A stretch of DNA of 64,000 nucleotides from Streptomyces sp. NBC_00536 (GTDB lineage: Bacteria > Actinomycetota > Actinomycetes > Streptomycetales > Streptomycetaceae), in assembly GCF_036346295.1 (NCBI RefSeq), contig NZ_CP107819.1:6076001-6140000 (forward strand). Direction: 5' to 3'. The notes under the pieces are model-generated. The model was given only the letters and a program-made list of their open reading frames with translations. It was not told the origin of the DNA and searched no databases. This document shows positions 26,317-34,203 of this stretch, piece by piece; position 1 is the stretch's first letter; every line of letters begins with the position of its first letter. Position numbers and translations under genes: made by a program.

Positions 26317-29193
26317 GTGGCGGGTAGGCTTGTCGAGCGCGAGAAGCAGCTGGAGACGCTGAAGGAATTACTCGGCAGCGCAATCCGCGGCCGGGGGCGG
26401 GTCGCCGTCATCAGCGGTGCAGTCGCCGGCGGGAAAACGAGTCTGCTGGAAATCTTCACCGAAGAGGCGCTCGCCGCGGGCGCGCTGGTGCTCGAAGCCG
26501 CGGGCTCCCGGGCGGAGCGCTATCTGCCCTTCGGAATTCTGCGCAGGATCCTCGACAGCGCGGCGCCCCTGTCGCCCGAAGTCCACGCCTACGCCACCGA
26601 GCTGCTGGACCGCGTGTCCACCGGGACGACGGACGCCGAAGGCGCCGTCGAGGCCGGCATGCGCGTCCTGCCCCATGTCGCCACCGCGCTCTTACGGATG
26701 GCCAGGGACCGGACCGTCGTCATCGCCATCGACGACGTCCACCACGGTGACGCGCTCTCCCTCGCCTTCCTGCTGTGCCTCGCCCGCCGCGTGCGCCAGG
26801 CGGGCGTCCTGATCGTGCTCACCGAAGCCGTCCGGCTGCGGTCCGCGCAACTCGCCTTCCACGCCGAACTGCAGCGCCAGCCCAACTGCACCAGCCTCCG
26901 GCTTCCCCTGCTCACCACGAGCGGCACCGCGGGCGTCCTCGCCGACCACTTCTCCCCGGCCACGGCTGGGCGGCTGTCCGCCGAGTGCCAGGAGACCACC
27001 GGCGGCAATCCGCTGCTGGTCAGGGCGCTGATCGACGACGGACTCACGGCGCTCGGAGACAGCGAGCCCTTCCAGCGGCTCGCCCCCGGCGACACCTTCG
27101 AACGCGCCGTGCTCGACTGCCTGCACCGCGGCGACCCCGAACTGCTCACCGTCGCCCGGGGCGTCGCCGTACTGGGCAGCGCCTGCTCCCTGGTCCTGCT
27201 CAACCGGATCGTCGACCTGCACGCCAAGGCCACCGAACAGGCCCTCCAGGACCTCAGCCGGTGCGCCGTCCTGCGCCACGGCTCCTTCCGCGACCCCGCG
27301 GCCCGCACCGCCGTCCTGGAAGCCACCCCGCCCGCCGCGCTGTCCGCACTGCACCTGCGCGCCGCGAGACTCCTGCACCAGGAGGGTGCGACGGCCCTCG
27401 ACGTCGCCCGCCACCTCCTCGCCGCCCGCAAGAACGTCGAGGAGTGGGCGATCCCCGTCCTCCAGGAGGCGGTCGAGTACGCCCTCGTCGAGGACGAGCA
27501 CGAACTCGCCCTGCGGTGCGGGGAACTGGCGGTCGCCTCCTGCGCGGAGGGCCCCCGGCATGCCGCCCTCAAGTCCCGGCTGGCGTGCATCGTCTGGCGC
27601 AGCAGCCCGGCCGCGGCCGAGGGGCATCTGCGGCAGCTGTCCCGCGAGCTCGCCGCCGGCCGGCTCGCCGATCGCGATCTCGTCCAGTCCGTGTCGCTCC
27701 TGGCGTGGATGGGCGAGTCCCGGGGCGCGGGCGAGGCGGTACTGCAGCTGCAGAAGGCCGACGGCGAGGCCGAGGCGGCCGGACGGGCGCCCGCGTACGA
27801 CCCGGGCACGCTCGCCGCCGCCCAGAGCTGGCTCTCGTTGGTCAGTCCGCCGGCCCGCGACCTCTTCGACGCCGTGGAACCGCGGCGGACAACGCTGTCA
27901 GGGGCGCCGGGGGCGCTGCCCGTCGCGGGGCCCGAGTCCGTCCCGTACGACATGTCCGACAACGCCTACGTCCAGGCCGCGGACGCCGTCCGCACGGCCC
28001 TGCGCGGCGGGACCCAGGCGGAGGCCGCCGTCAGCAAGGCCACCCGGGTGCTCCAGCGCTACCACCTCAGCGACCGCACCCTCCAGCCGCTCGTCTTCGC
28101 CCTCCTCGCCGTCATCTACGCGGGTCGCCTCGACCTCGCCTCCGCCTGGTGCGAACGGCTGCTCGGCGAGTGCTCCGCGCGCAACGCCCCGACCTGGCAG
28201 GCCGCCCTCGGCGTGGTCCGGGCCGAAATCTTGCTGCGCAAGGGCGATCTGCCCGGCGCGGCCGCCCAGGCCCGGCACGCCATGTCCCGCATCTCCCTGC
28301 AGAGCTGGGGCGTGGGCATCGCGCTGCCGCTGGCCATCCTCGTCGAGGCCGAGGTCCAGATGGGCGACCACGAGGAGGCGATGAGCCTGCTCGAACAGCC
28401 GGTGCCGCAGGCCATGTTCGAGACCCTCACCGGCCTGCACTACCTCAGGGCCCGGGGCCGCTGCCACCTGGCCACCGGCCGCTACCACGCCGCCGTGCGG
28501 GACTTCCTGAACTGCGGCGAGCTGATGCAGGCCTGGGGCATGGACGCGGCGGAGCTGGTGCCGTGGCGGCTGGATGTCGCCGAGGCGTGGCTGGCCCTCG
28601 GCAACGTCGCGCGCGCGAAGGAGTACACCGAGCAGCAGAAGCAGCGCGAGACGGGGCCCGTGGGCAGCCGGACGCGTGGCTTCCTGTTGCTCACGCTCGC
28701 CCACACCGGCGGCGACCTCACGCTCCGGCTCAAGCGGCTCATCGAGGCCGTCGAGACCCTGGAGGAGGGCGGGGACCGGCTCCAGCTGGCGGTGGCGCTG
28801 GGGGAGCTGGGCCGCGGCTACCGGGCGCTGGGCGATTTCAACCGGGCCCGGATGCTGGTGCGCAAGGCCTGGCACGTCGCCAAGTCCTGCGGCGCCGAAC
28901 CGCTGTGCCAGCAGTTCATGCCGGGCCAGGTCGACGGCGGCGAGGCCGGTGCGCAGAGCGGCGGCCGGGAGGCCGAGCCCCTCAGCGAGGTCGAGGTCCT
29001 GTCCGAGGCCGAGGCGCGGGTCGCACTGCTGGCCGCGCGCGGCCACACCAACCGCGAGATAGCGACCAAGCTCTACGTCACGGTGTCGACGGTCGAGCAG
29101 CATCTGACGCGCATCTACCGCAAGCTGAAGGTGAAGCGGCGCCGCGATCTGCCCGCCCGGCTGTCGGACATGAGCCTGCCGAGCATCGCCTGA
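26317..29193 (+). CDS. LAL-type (large ATP-binding LuxR) pathway regulator with two TTA codons
   Basis: A 958-residue LAL regulator. The N-terminus V-E-R-E-K-Q-L-E-T-L leads to Walker A (G-A-V-A-G-G-K-T-S) and Walker B (V-V-I-A-I-D-D-V-H-H-G-D). A long helical middle follows, then a C-terminal LuxR HTH (L-S-E-A-E-A-R-V-A-L-L-A-A-R-G-H-T-N-R-E-I-A ... S-T-V-E-Q-H-L-T-R-I-Y-R-K-L). PikD-type proteins of this class activate macrolide clusters. GTG 26317 is chosen for GGGGGAAGGA at 26301-26310; a frame from 26188 is open but lacks a ribosome site. TTA codons at 26368 (residue 18) and 26692 (residue 126) suggest translation depends on the bldA tRNA. Confidence 0.94.
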   Translation: MAGRLVEREKQLETLKELLGSAIRGRGRVAVISGAVAGGKTSLLEIFTEEALAAGALVLEAAGSRAERYLPFGILRRILDSAAPLSPEVHAYATELLDRVSTGTTDAEGAVEAGMRVLPHVATALLRMARDRTVVIAIDDVHHGDALSLAFLLCLARRVRQAGVLIVLTEAVRLRSAQLAFHAELQRQPNCTSLRLPLLTTSGTAGVLADHFSPATAGRLSAECQETTGGNPLLVRALIDDGLTALGDSEPFQRLAPGDTFERAVLDCLHRGDPELLTVARGVAVLGSACSLVLLNRIVDLHAKATEQALQDLSRCAVLRHGSFRDPAARTAVLEATPPAALSALHLRAARLLHQEGATALDVARHLLAARKNVEEWAIPVLQEAVEYALVEDEHELALRCGELAVASCAEGPRHAALKSRLACIVWRSSPAAAEGHLRQLSRELAAGRLADRDLVQSVSLLAWMGESRGAGEAVLQLQKADGEAEAAGRAPAYDPGTLAAAQSWLSLVSPPARDLFDAVEPRRTTLSGAPGALPVAGPESVPYDMSDNAYVQAADAVRTALRGGTQAEAAVSKATRVLQRYHLSDRTLQPLVFALLAVIYAGRLDLASAWCERLLGECSARNAPTWQAALGVVRAEILLRKGDLPGAAAQARHAMSRISLQSWGVGIALPLAILVEAEVQMGDHEEAMSLLEQPVPQAMFETLTGLHYLRARGRCHLATGRYHAAVRDFLNCGELMQAWGMDAAELVPWRLDVAEAWLALGNVARAKEYTEQQKQRETGPVGSRTRGFLLLTLAHTGGDLTLRLKRLIEAVETLEEGGDRLQLAVALGELGRGYRALGDFNRARMLVRKAWHVAKSCGAEPLCQQFMPGQVDGGEAGAQSGGREAEPLSEVEVLSEAEARVALLAARGHTNREIATKLYVTVSTVEQHLTRIYRKLKVKRRRDLPARLSDMSLPSIA

Positions 29194-29230
29194 GCGCGCC
29201 CGGCGCCGGGAGCGCGGCGCCCGCCGCCCC

Positions 29231-29252
29231 CGGGCCGGTCCGGACCGGCCCG
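29231..29252. terminator. Bidirectional terminator, LAL regulator / response regulator
   Basis: CGGGCCGGTCC-GGACCGGCCCG is a perfect 22-bp palindrome with no loop bases, ending one base before the response-regulator stop codon. It lies between convergent genes. Confidence 0.75.
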
Positions 29253-29885
29253 TCAGGACAGCAGGCCGAGCTTCAGCGCCTTGATCACCGCGGCCGTCCG
29301 GTCCGAGACCGACAGCTTCTTGAACGACCGCAGCAGATGCGTCTTCACCGTCGCCTCGCTGATGAACAGCTGACGGCCGATGTCCGCGTTGGTCAGCCCG
29401 AGGCTGACCAGCTGGAGCACCTCGCGCTCACGGTCCGACAACGCGGGCGGCTCCACCACCCGGGCCCGGAACAGCTTGGGGGCCAGCGACGGCGTCAGGA
29501 CCGTCTCACCGCGGGCCGCCGCCTTCACCGCCTGCACCAGTTCGTCGCGTGAGCTGCCCTTGAGCAGGTAGCCCGCCGCGCCCGCCTCCACGGCCCGCAG
29601 GATGTCGGTGTCGCTCTCGTACGTCGTCACGATCACCACCTTGGTGGCCGGAGCGGCGCGCAGCAGGTGGCCGGTGGTCTCCACCCCGTCCATCCCGCCC
29701 ATCTGGAGGTCGAGCAGCACGATGTCGGGAGCCAGTCTGGTGACCATCGCGATCGCCTCCTCGCCCGAGTCGGCCTGCCCGACGACGCTCACGCCGTCGG
29801 CGGACCGCAGCATCGAGCTCAGCCCCTCCCGTACGACCGGATGGTCGTCGACCAGCATCACGCCGATCGTCTTGTCAGCGCTCAT
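29253..29885 (-). CDS. NarL/FixJ-family response regulator
   Basis: A 210-residue regulator: receiver domain with acidic pocket V-D-D-H, phospho-acceptor Asp59 in L-L-D-L-Q-M-G-G, the Thr in I-V-T-T-Y and Lys in L-L-K-G; then a C-terminal LuxR HTH (L-S-D-R-E-R-E-V-L-Q-L-V-S-L-G-L-T-N-A-D-I-G ... S-E-A-T-V-K-T-H-L). ATG 29885 has GGAGAGGCAGCC upstream and overlaps the kinase gene end by 11 bases, so the pair is translationally coupled. Its position inside the PKS flank suggests control of the cluster or of the membrane proteins divergent from it. Confidence 0.95.
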   Translation of the reverse strand: MSADKTIGVMLVDDHPVVREGLSSMLRSADGVSVVGQADSGEEAIAMVTRLAPDIVLLDLQMGGMDGVETTGHLLRAAPATKVVIVTTYESDTDILRAVEAGAAGYLLKGSSRDELVQAVKAAARGETVLTPSLAPKLFRARVVEPPALSDREREVLQLVSLGLTNADIGRQLFISEATVKTHLLRSFKKLSVSDRTAAVIKALKLGLLS

Positions 29886-31125
29886 CGGCTGCCTCTCCAC
29901 TCGTGGGCACGGGCACCGTCACCTCGATGGTGGTGCCCTGCCCGGGGCTGCTGACCACGGTCGCCGCCCCGCTGATCTCGTGTGCGCGGGTCTGCATGCC
30001 GCGCAGCCCGCTTCCCCGCTGGTCCCCGGTGACGGTGAACCCGGGTCCGTCGTCCCGTACGAGCAGCCGCACGGTGTCCTGTTCGTACACGAGCCGGATC
30101 TCGGCCGTGCGTGCCTTCCCCGCGTGCTTGCGGATGTTCGCGATGGCCTCCTGGAGGGAGCGCAGCAGGACCACGCTGAGCGCCATCGGCAGCTCCCGCT
30201 CGGCTCCTTCGACGGTGACGTGCGCCCGCATGCCGGTCTGCGCCGTCAGGCCCTCGGCCTGCCGCCGCGTCGCCTGCACCAGCGAGGACTCCTGCAGTGC
30301 GGGCGGGGTGAGTTCGGTGACGAACTCGCGGGCCTCCCCGAGGCTTTCGCGGGCCACGCGCCCCGCGAGCGCCAGATGCGCCCTGGCCCGGTCCGGGTCG
30401 GCCGTGAAGTCGGTCTCGGCGGCCTGGACGAGGCTGATGATGCTGGTGAGGCCCTGGGCGAGGGTGTCGTGGATTTCCCGTGCGAGCCGCTCGCGCTCGG
30501 CGGAGACCCCCGCCTTGCGCGACAGCCGGGCGACCTGCGCGCGGTTGCGGTGCAACTCCTCGATGAGTTCGGCCCGGTCGCGGCTCTGCCGGGTCACGCG
30601 GGTGATCCACAGCCCGAGCATGACCGACAGGGCGATGCCGAGGAGCGAGGTGGGCAGGACGGCCAGGATGTCGCGGCTCAGGGTGCCGCCGCGCAGCCAC
30701 ACCACGATGACCGGAACCAGGTTGGCCAGCGTGACCACGGCGATCGCCGGCGAGGTCGCGAGGCTCATCATCAGCATCGGGACCACGGCGAACAGGGCGA
30801 ACGAGGCGGCGAGGTCGAAGACCACGGCCACCGCGAACAGCACGAACAGGCCGACGGAGAAGACGACGCTGCGCCGGACCGGCCCCTGGCCCTGGTGGAT
30901 CATCGTGCTGCGTCCCAGGGCCGCGTACCAGGGCACGGCCGCCGTCAGCGCGGCCATGGCCACGGCCCGGTGGACCTGCTCACCGGCGGAGGTGAACAGC
31001 AGCATGGTGGTGACGGCGTACGAGACCGCGAAGAGGGCGTCCCACAGGCCGAACCACCGGGTTCCCGCCTCGGGCGCGTGGTCCTGGACGTCTGTCGCCT
31101 GCGCCGTGCGGGTTTCAGTGCTCAC
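29875..31125 (-). CDS. Two-component sensor histidine kinase (HisKA_3, NarL-type partner)
   Basis: A 416-residue membrane kinase. Roughly six hydrophobic segments (about residues 25-175) are followed by a coiled linker, the HisKA_3 dimerisation helix with phospho-His219 in A-R-E-I-H-D-T-L-A-Q-G, an N-box-like E-A-I-A-N-I-R-K-H-A and G-box D-D-G-P-G-F and G-L-R-G-M. There is no large extracellular sensor, so it may sense within the membrane, as kinases that respond to membrane-active agents do. GTG 31125 has AGGA 8 bases upstream. It is divergent from the small membrane protein gene at 31294. Confidence 0.94.
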   Translation of the reverse strand: MSTETRTAQATDVQDHAPEAGTRWFGLWDALFAVSYAVTTMLLFTSAGEQVHRAVAMAALTAAVPWYAALGRSTMIHQGQGPVRRSVVFSVGLFVLFAVAVVFDLAASFALFAVVPMLMMSLATSPAIAVVTLANLVPVIVVWLRGGTLSRDILAVLPTSLLGIALSVMLGLWITRVTRQSRDRAELIEELHRNRAQVARLSRKAGVSAERERLAREIHDTLAQGLTSIISLVQAAETDFTADPDRARAHLALAGRVARESLGEAREFVTELTPPALQESSLVQATRRQAEGLTAQTGMRAHVTVEGAERELPMALSVVLLRSLQEAIANIRKHAGKARTAEIRLVYEQDTVRLLVRDDGPGFTVTGDQRGSGLRGMQTRAHEISGAATVVSSPGQGTTIEVTVPVPTSGEAADER

Positions 31126-31176
31126 CGGACAAGTCCTATCACTTCGGCCGGGCGCGGTACGAGGGCGGCCCGGCGG

Positions 31177-31212
31177 CGTCCGCCGTGTCCGCCGCGTCCG
31201 CCGTGTCCACCG
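31177..31212. repeat. Four 9-bp tandem repeats in kinase / membrane-protein divergent region
   Basis: Units CGTCCGCCG, TGTCCGCCG, CGTCCGCCG and TGTCCACCG run without gaps. They lie 52 bases upstream of the kinase start. Confidence 0.7.
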
Positions 31213-31244
31213 GTCGGTTGACAGCGGAACCCACTGGTCGGTTG
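31212..31244. promoter_or_regulatory. GGTCGGTTG direct repeat, candidate response-regulator site
   Basis: GGTCGGTTG occurs at 31212-31220 and again at 31236-31244, offset 24 bases (just over two turns), in the 168-base region between the kinase gene and 31294. A TAGCGT -10-like box lies at 31269-31274. NarL-type regulators often bind paired sites; binding here is inferred. Confidence 0.4.
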
Positions 31245-31293
31245 TCCACGCGTCCCACCCCCGCCCCCTAGCGTTGCAGGTGAGAGGAAAGAA

Positions 31294-31908
31294 GTGACCG
31301 CACTGCCGGACGACAGGCACTGCCGAAGTGAGGAAGAGGTCCCTCCCCTGAGCCCGTTCTTGAACGCACTGATCGCCGGCGGGACGATCCTGGCCGGCAT
31401 TCTGTCGACCGACCTCGGCACCCGCCGCGTCACCACCCTGCGGATGCTGCCCCCGCTCCTCGCGGTCGCCGTGACCCTCGCGCTCTTCGTGCACACGCTG
31501 CCGGTCGACGGCAATGACCCCTCCCTCCAACTGGCGGGCATCGGCGCCGGTATCATCTGCGGACTGGCCGTCACGGCGCTCCTCCCCGCCCACCGCGGCG
31601 CCTCCGGTGAGGTCCGCACCAAGGGCGCTGCCGGTTACGCGCTGGCGTGGACCGCGCTCTCCGCCTCGCACGTGCTCTTCGCCTACGGTTCACAGCACTG
31701 GTTCAGCGAGGGCATCGTCCGGTTCAGCACCGACTACAAGCTCAGCGGACAGGCCGTCTACTCCAACGCTTTCGTCTTCATGGCCCTGGCCATGGTGCTG
31801 ACGCGGACCGCCGTGCTGCTGAACAAGCGCCGTCGGCTGCCAGAGGTACGGACCCCCGCGGCCGACAACACGTCCCCATACCAGGCGAGTTCCGCCAACA
31901 CGCACTGA
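31294..31908 (+). CDS. Small multi-pass membrane protein of unknown function
   Basis: A 204-residue protein with about four hydrophobic segments: near residues 22-40, 48-66, 77-97 and 145-170. I do not recognise the family. GTG 31294 has AGAGGAAAG just upstream. It is divergent from the histidine kinase gene and precedes the PH-domain pair. Such placement often means a partner or target of the two-component system; that is inference. Confidence 0.75.
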   Translation: MTALPDDRHCRSEEEVPPLSPFLNALIAGGTILAGILSTDLGTRRVTTLRMLPPLLAVAVTLALFVHTLPVDGNDPSLQLAGIGAGIICGLAVTALLPAHRGASGEVRTKGAAGYALAWTALSASHVLFAYGSQHWFSEGIVRFSTDYKLSGQAVYSNAFVFMALAMVLTRTAVLLNKRRRLPEVRTPAADNTSPYQASSANTH

Positions 31909-31967
31909 CATGACGGAGCGTCAGATCCGGCTTGGGTGCAAGATCGTCTCAGAACTAGGGTGAAGCA

Positions 31968-32468
31968 GTGAAACACATGCAAGATGTCAGGCTCAGGCCC
32001 CCGCGCAATCGTGTCGAAGCCCGGGCAGTGGGATGGTGGACGCTCCAGTCCTCGATGTTCGCCCTGCCCCTGCCGATCGTCTTCGGCGTGCTGTATCTCT
32101 GCATCCCGCCCGCCAGGCCGTTCTTCGGCTGGGCCTTCCTGATCTCGCTCGTACCGGGCCTCGCCTACATGGCCGTCATGCCGGTCTGGCGCTACCGGGT
32201 GCACCGTTGGGAAACCACCGACGAAGCCGTCTACGCGGCCTCAGGCTGGCTCTGGCAGCAGTGGCGGGTCGTGCCGATGTCCCGCATCCAGACCGTGGAC
32301 ACCCTGCGCGGGCCCCTCCAGCAGCTCTTCGGCCTCTCCGGCATCACCGTCACCACCGCCTCCTACTCCGGCGCCGTGAAGATCAAGGGAATCGACCACC
32401 GGACCGCGCAGCACGTGGTCGAGCACCTCACCAGGGTGACCCAGGCCACGCCCGGGGACGCGACATGA
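31968..32468 (+). CDS. Bacterial PH-domain membrane protein (YdbS-like)
   Basis: A 166-residue protein: two hydrophobic segments (about residues 30-50 and 58-75) then one bPH2 domain with V-P-M-S-R-I-Q-T-V-D-T-L-R-G-P-L-Q-Q-L-F-G-L-S-G-I-T-V. This is the YdbS arrangement. It overlaps the next gene by 4 bases (ATGA), so the two proteins are made together and probably form one complex. In Bacillus, the YdbS/YdbT pair has been linked to protection against membrane-active bacteriocins. Confidence 0.88.
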   Translation: MKHMQDVRLRPPRNRVEARAVGWWTLQSSMFALPLPIVFGVLYLCIPPARPFFGWAFLISLVPGLAYMAVMPVWRYRVHRWETTDEAVYAASGWLWQQWRVVPMSRIQTVDTLRGPLQQLFGLSGITVTTASYSGAVKIKGIDHRTAQHVVEHLTRVTQATPGDAT

Positions 32469-34009
32469 GCCACGACACCGAACACTGGGCGGCCACCGGG
32501 ACCCCCCACGGCGCCGCCGAAGACCCGCAGTGGAGCAGGCTCAGCCCCCGGCTGCTGCTGGTCAACCTGAGCATGCTCGCCGGACCGCTCGCCCTGTTCG
32601 CCGTCACGGTCGCCCTGACCGGCGCCAACCTCCAGGCCCTCATCTCGCTCGGCTCCCTGCTGATCGTCTTCCTGGTCATCACCGGGATCAGCACGATGCG
32701 GCTGCTGACCACCCGCTACCGCGTCACCGCCGACCGGGTCGAACTTCGCTCCGGCCTGCTCTTCCGCAGCCGCCGCTCGGTCCCCGTCGACCGGGTCCGC
32801 AACGTCGACGTCGAAGCCAAGCCGATGCACCGCCTCTTCGGCCTCACCTCGCTGCGCATCGGCACCGGCGACAACTCCGCGTCCAGCCGCAAGCTCGCCC
32901 TCGACGGCATCACCAGGCGCCAGGCCAGGCAACTGCGCAGGCTCCTCATCGACCTCCGCGGCAGCGGGCGCGCCACCGGCCAGGACGAAGACGTCACCAT
33001 CGCCGAGATGGACTGGGCCTGGCTGCGCTACGCGCCCCTCACCATCTGGGGCGTCGGCAGTGTCCTCGCCGGCGTCGGCACCGCCTACCGCATCCTGCAC
33101 GAGATGAAGGTCGATCCCCTCGAACTGGGCATCGTCAAGGACATCGAGGACCGCTTCGGTTCCGTACCCCTGTGGTTCGGCATCCTCGTCGCCGTCGTGA
33201 TCACCGCCGCCGTGGGCGCCGCGGTCTCCACCGTCACCTTCGTGGACGCCTGGACCAACTACCGTTTGGAGCGCGAGCGGGACGGTTTCTTCCGCATCCG
33301 CCGCGGACTGCTCATCTCCCGCTCCGTCACCATCGAGGAGCGCAGGCTGCGCGGCGTCGAGATCGCCGAGCCCATGCTGCTGCGCTGGGCGGGCGGCGCC
33401 GCTCTGAGCGCCATAGCCAGCGGCCTCAGCAGCACCGACCAGAACCGCAACCGCGCCTCCCTCACCCCGCCCGTGCCCCGGGACGAGGCCCTGCGGGTCG
33501 CCGCCGACGTCCTCGCCGAGGAAGGGTCCCCGACGGAGCTGACCAAGCTCGTACGGCACTCCCGCGCCGCCCTGCGCCGTCGGATCAACCGCGGCCTGCT
33601 GGTCCTCGCGGCCGTCGTCGCGGTCCCGCTGGGCCTGGGGCTGTGGCTCACCCCCGTCCTGGTGCACACCGCCTGGATCACGGCGCTCGTCGGCCTGCCG
33701 GTCGTCTTCGTCCTCGCCAACGACGCCTACCGCGCCCTCGGCCACGGAATCCGCGACCGCTACCTCGTCGTCCGGGCCGGCACCTTCACCCGCCGCACCG
33801 TCGCCCTCCAGCGGGACGGCGTCATCGGCTGGAACATCTCCCGCTCCTACTTCCAGCGACGCAACGGACTCCTCACCATCGGCGCCACCACCGCGGGCGT
33901 CGGCTGCTACAAGGTGCGGGACGTGTCCGTCGGCGCCGGCCTCGCCTACGCCGACGAGGCCGTACCCAGGCTGCTCGCCCCGTTCATCGAACGGGTCCCG
34001 CGCGGCTGA
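32465..34009 (+). CDS. Bacterial PH-domain membrane protein, multi-domain (YdbT-like)
   Basis: A 514-residue protein with several membrane segments and repeated bPH2 domains. The first domain is Y-R-V-T-A-D-R-V-E-L-R-S-G-L-L-F-R-S-R-R-S-V-P-V-D-R-V-R-N-V-D-V; a second follows Y-R-L-E-R-E-R-D-G-F-F-R-I-R-R-G-L and a third Y-L-V-V-R-A-G-T-F-T-R-R-T-V-A-L-Q-R-D-G-V-I-G-W. ATG 32465 overlaps the stop of the YdbS-like gene. Membrane protection or self-resistance is possible from the context (PKS cluster, membrane kinase nearby) but not shown. Confidence 0.88.
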   Translation: MSHDTEHWAATGTPHGAAEDPQWSRLSPRLLLVNLSMLAGPLALFAVTVALTGANLQALISLGSLLIVFLVITGISTMRLLTTRYRVTADRVELRSGLLFRSRRSVPVDRVRNVDVEAKPMHRLFGLTSLRIGTGDNSASSRKLALDGITRRQARQLRRLLIDLRGSGRATGQDEDVTIAEMDWAWLRYAPLTIWGVGSVLAGVGTAYRILHEMKVDPLELGIVKDIEDRFGSVPLWFGILVAVVITAAVGAAVSTVTFVDAWTNYRLERERDGFFRIRRGLLISRSVTIEERRLRGVEIAEPMLLRWAGGAALSAIASGLSSTDQNRNRASLTPPVPRDEALRVAADVLAEEGSPTELTKLVRHSRAALRRRINRGLLVLAAVVAVPLGLGLWLTPVLVHTAWITALVGLPVVFVLANDAYRALGHGIRDRYLVVRAGTFTRRTVALQRDGVIGWNISRSYFQRRNGLLTIGATTAGVGCYKVRDVSVGAGLAYADEAVPRLLAPFIERVPRG

Positions 34010-34037
34010 CCCCTCAGACCAACTGGCGCACCCCCGA

Positions 34038-34077
34038 GAGGTGGAGGGGCGGTACCCCCGTGCCGCCCCTCCACCTC
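34038..34077. terminator. Terminator after the PH-domain operon
   Basis: GAGGTGGAGGGGCGG (34038-34052) pairs perfectly over 15 bp with CCGCCCCTCCACCTC (34063-34077), 10-base loop, 28 bases after the stop. Confidence 0.88.
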
Positions 34078-34118
34078 GAACCCTCCCCCTCGACCCCTCC
34101 CCCTCGACTCCTCCCCCT
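34077..34118. repeat. Three 14-bp tandem repeats between two terminators
   Basis: Units CGAACCCTCCCCCT, CGACCCCTCCCCCT and CGACTCCTCCCCCT, a pyrimidine-rich minisatellite between convergent genes. No coding content. Confidence 0.85.
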
Positions 34119-34140
34119 CGAACCTGTCGCCCCGCACACA

Positions 34141-34187
34141 CGGCAGGGGCCGTACCCGGAAACGATGTCCGGATACGGCCCCTGCCG
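34141..34187. terminator. Terminator of the glycosyltransferase gene
   Basis: CGGCAGGGGCCGTA (34141-34154) pairs with TACGGCCCCTGCCG (34174-34187), with an inner CCGGA/TCCGG stem. It lies 17 bases past the glycosyltransferase stop on the minus strand. Confidence 0.88.
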
Positions 34188-34203
34188 CTCGTCCTTCCCG
34201 GGC

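Noticed and set aside
31177..31212. CRISPR-like array
   Set aside because: The 9-bp units are contiguous with no spacers. No CRISPR, tRNA, rRNA or insertion sequence was found anywhere in the window.
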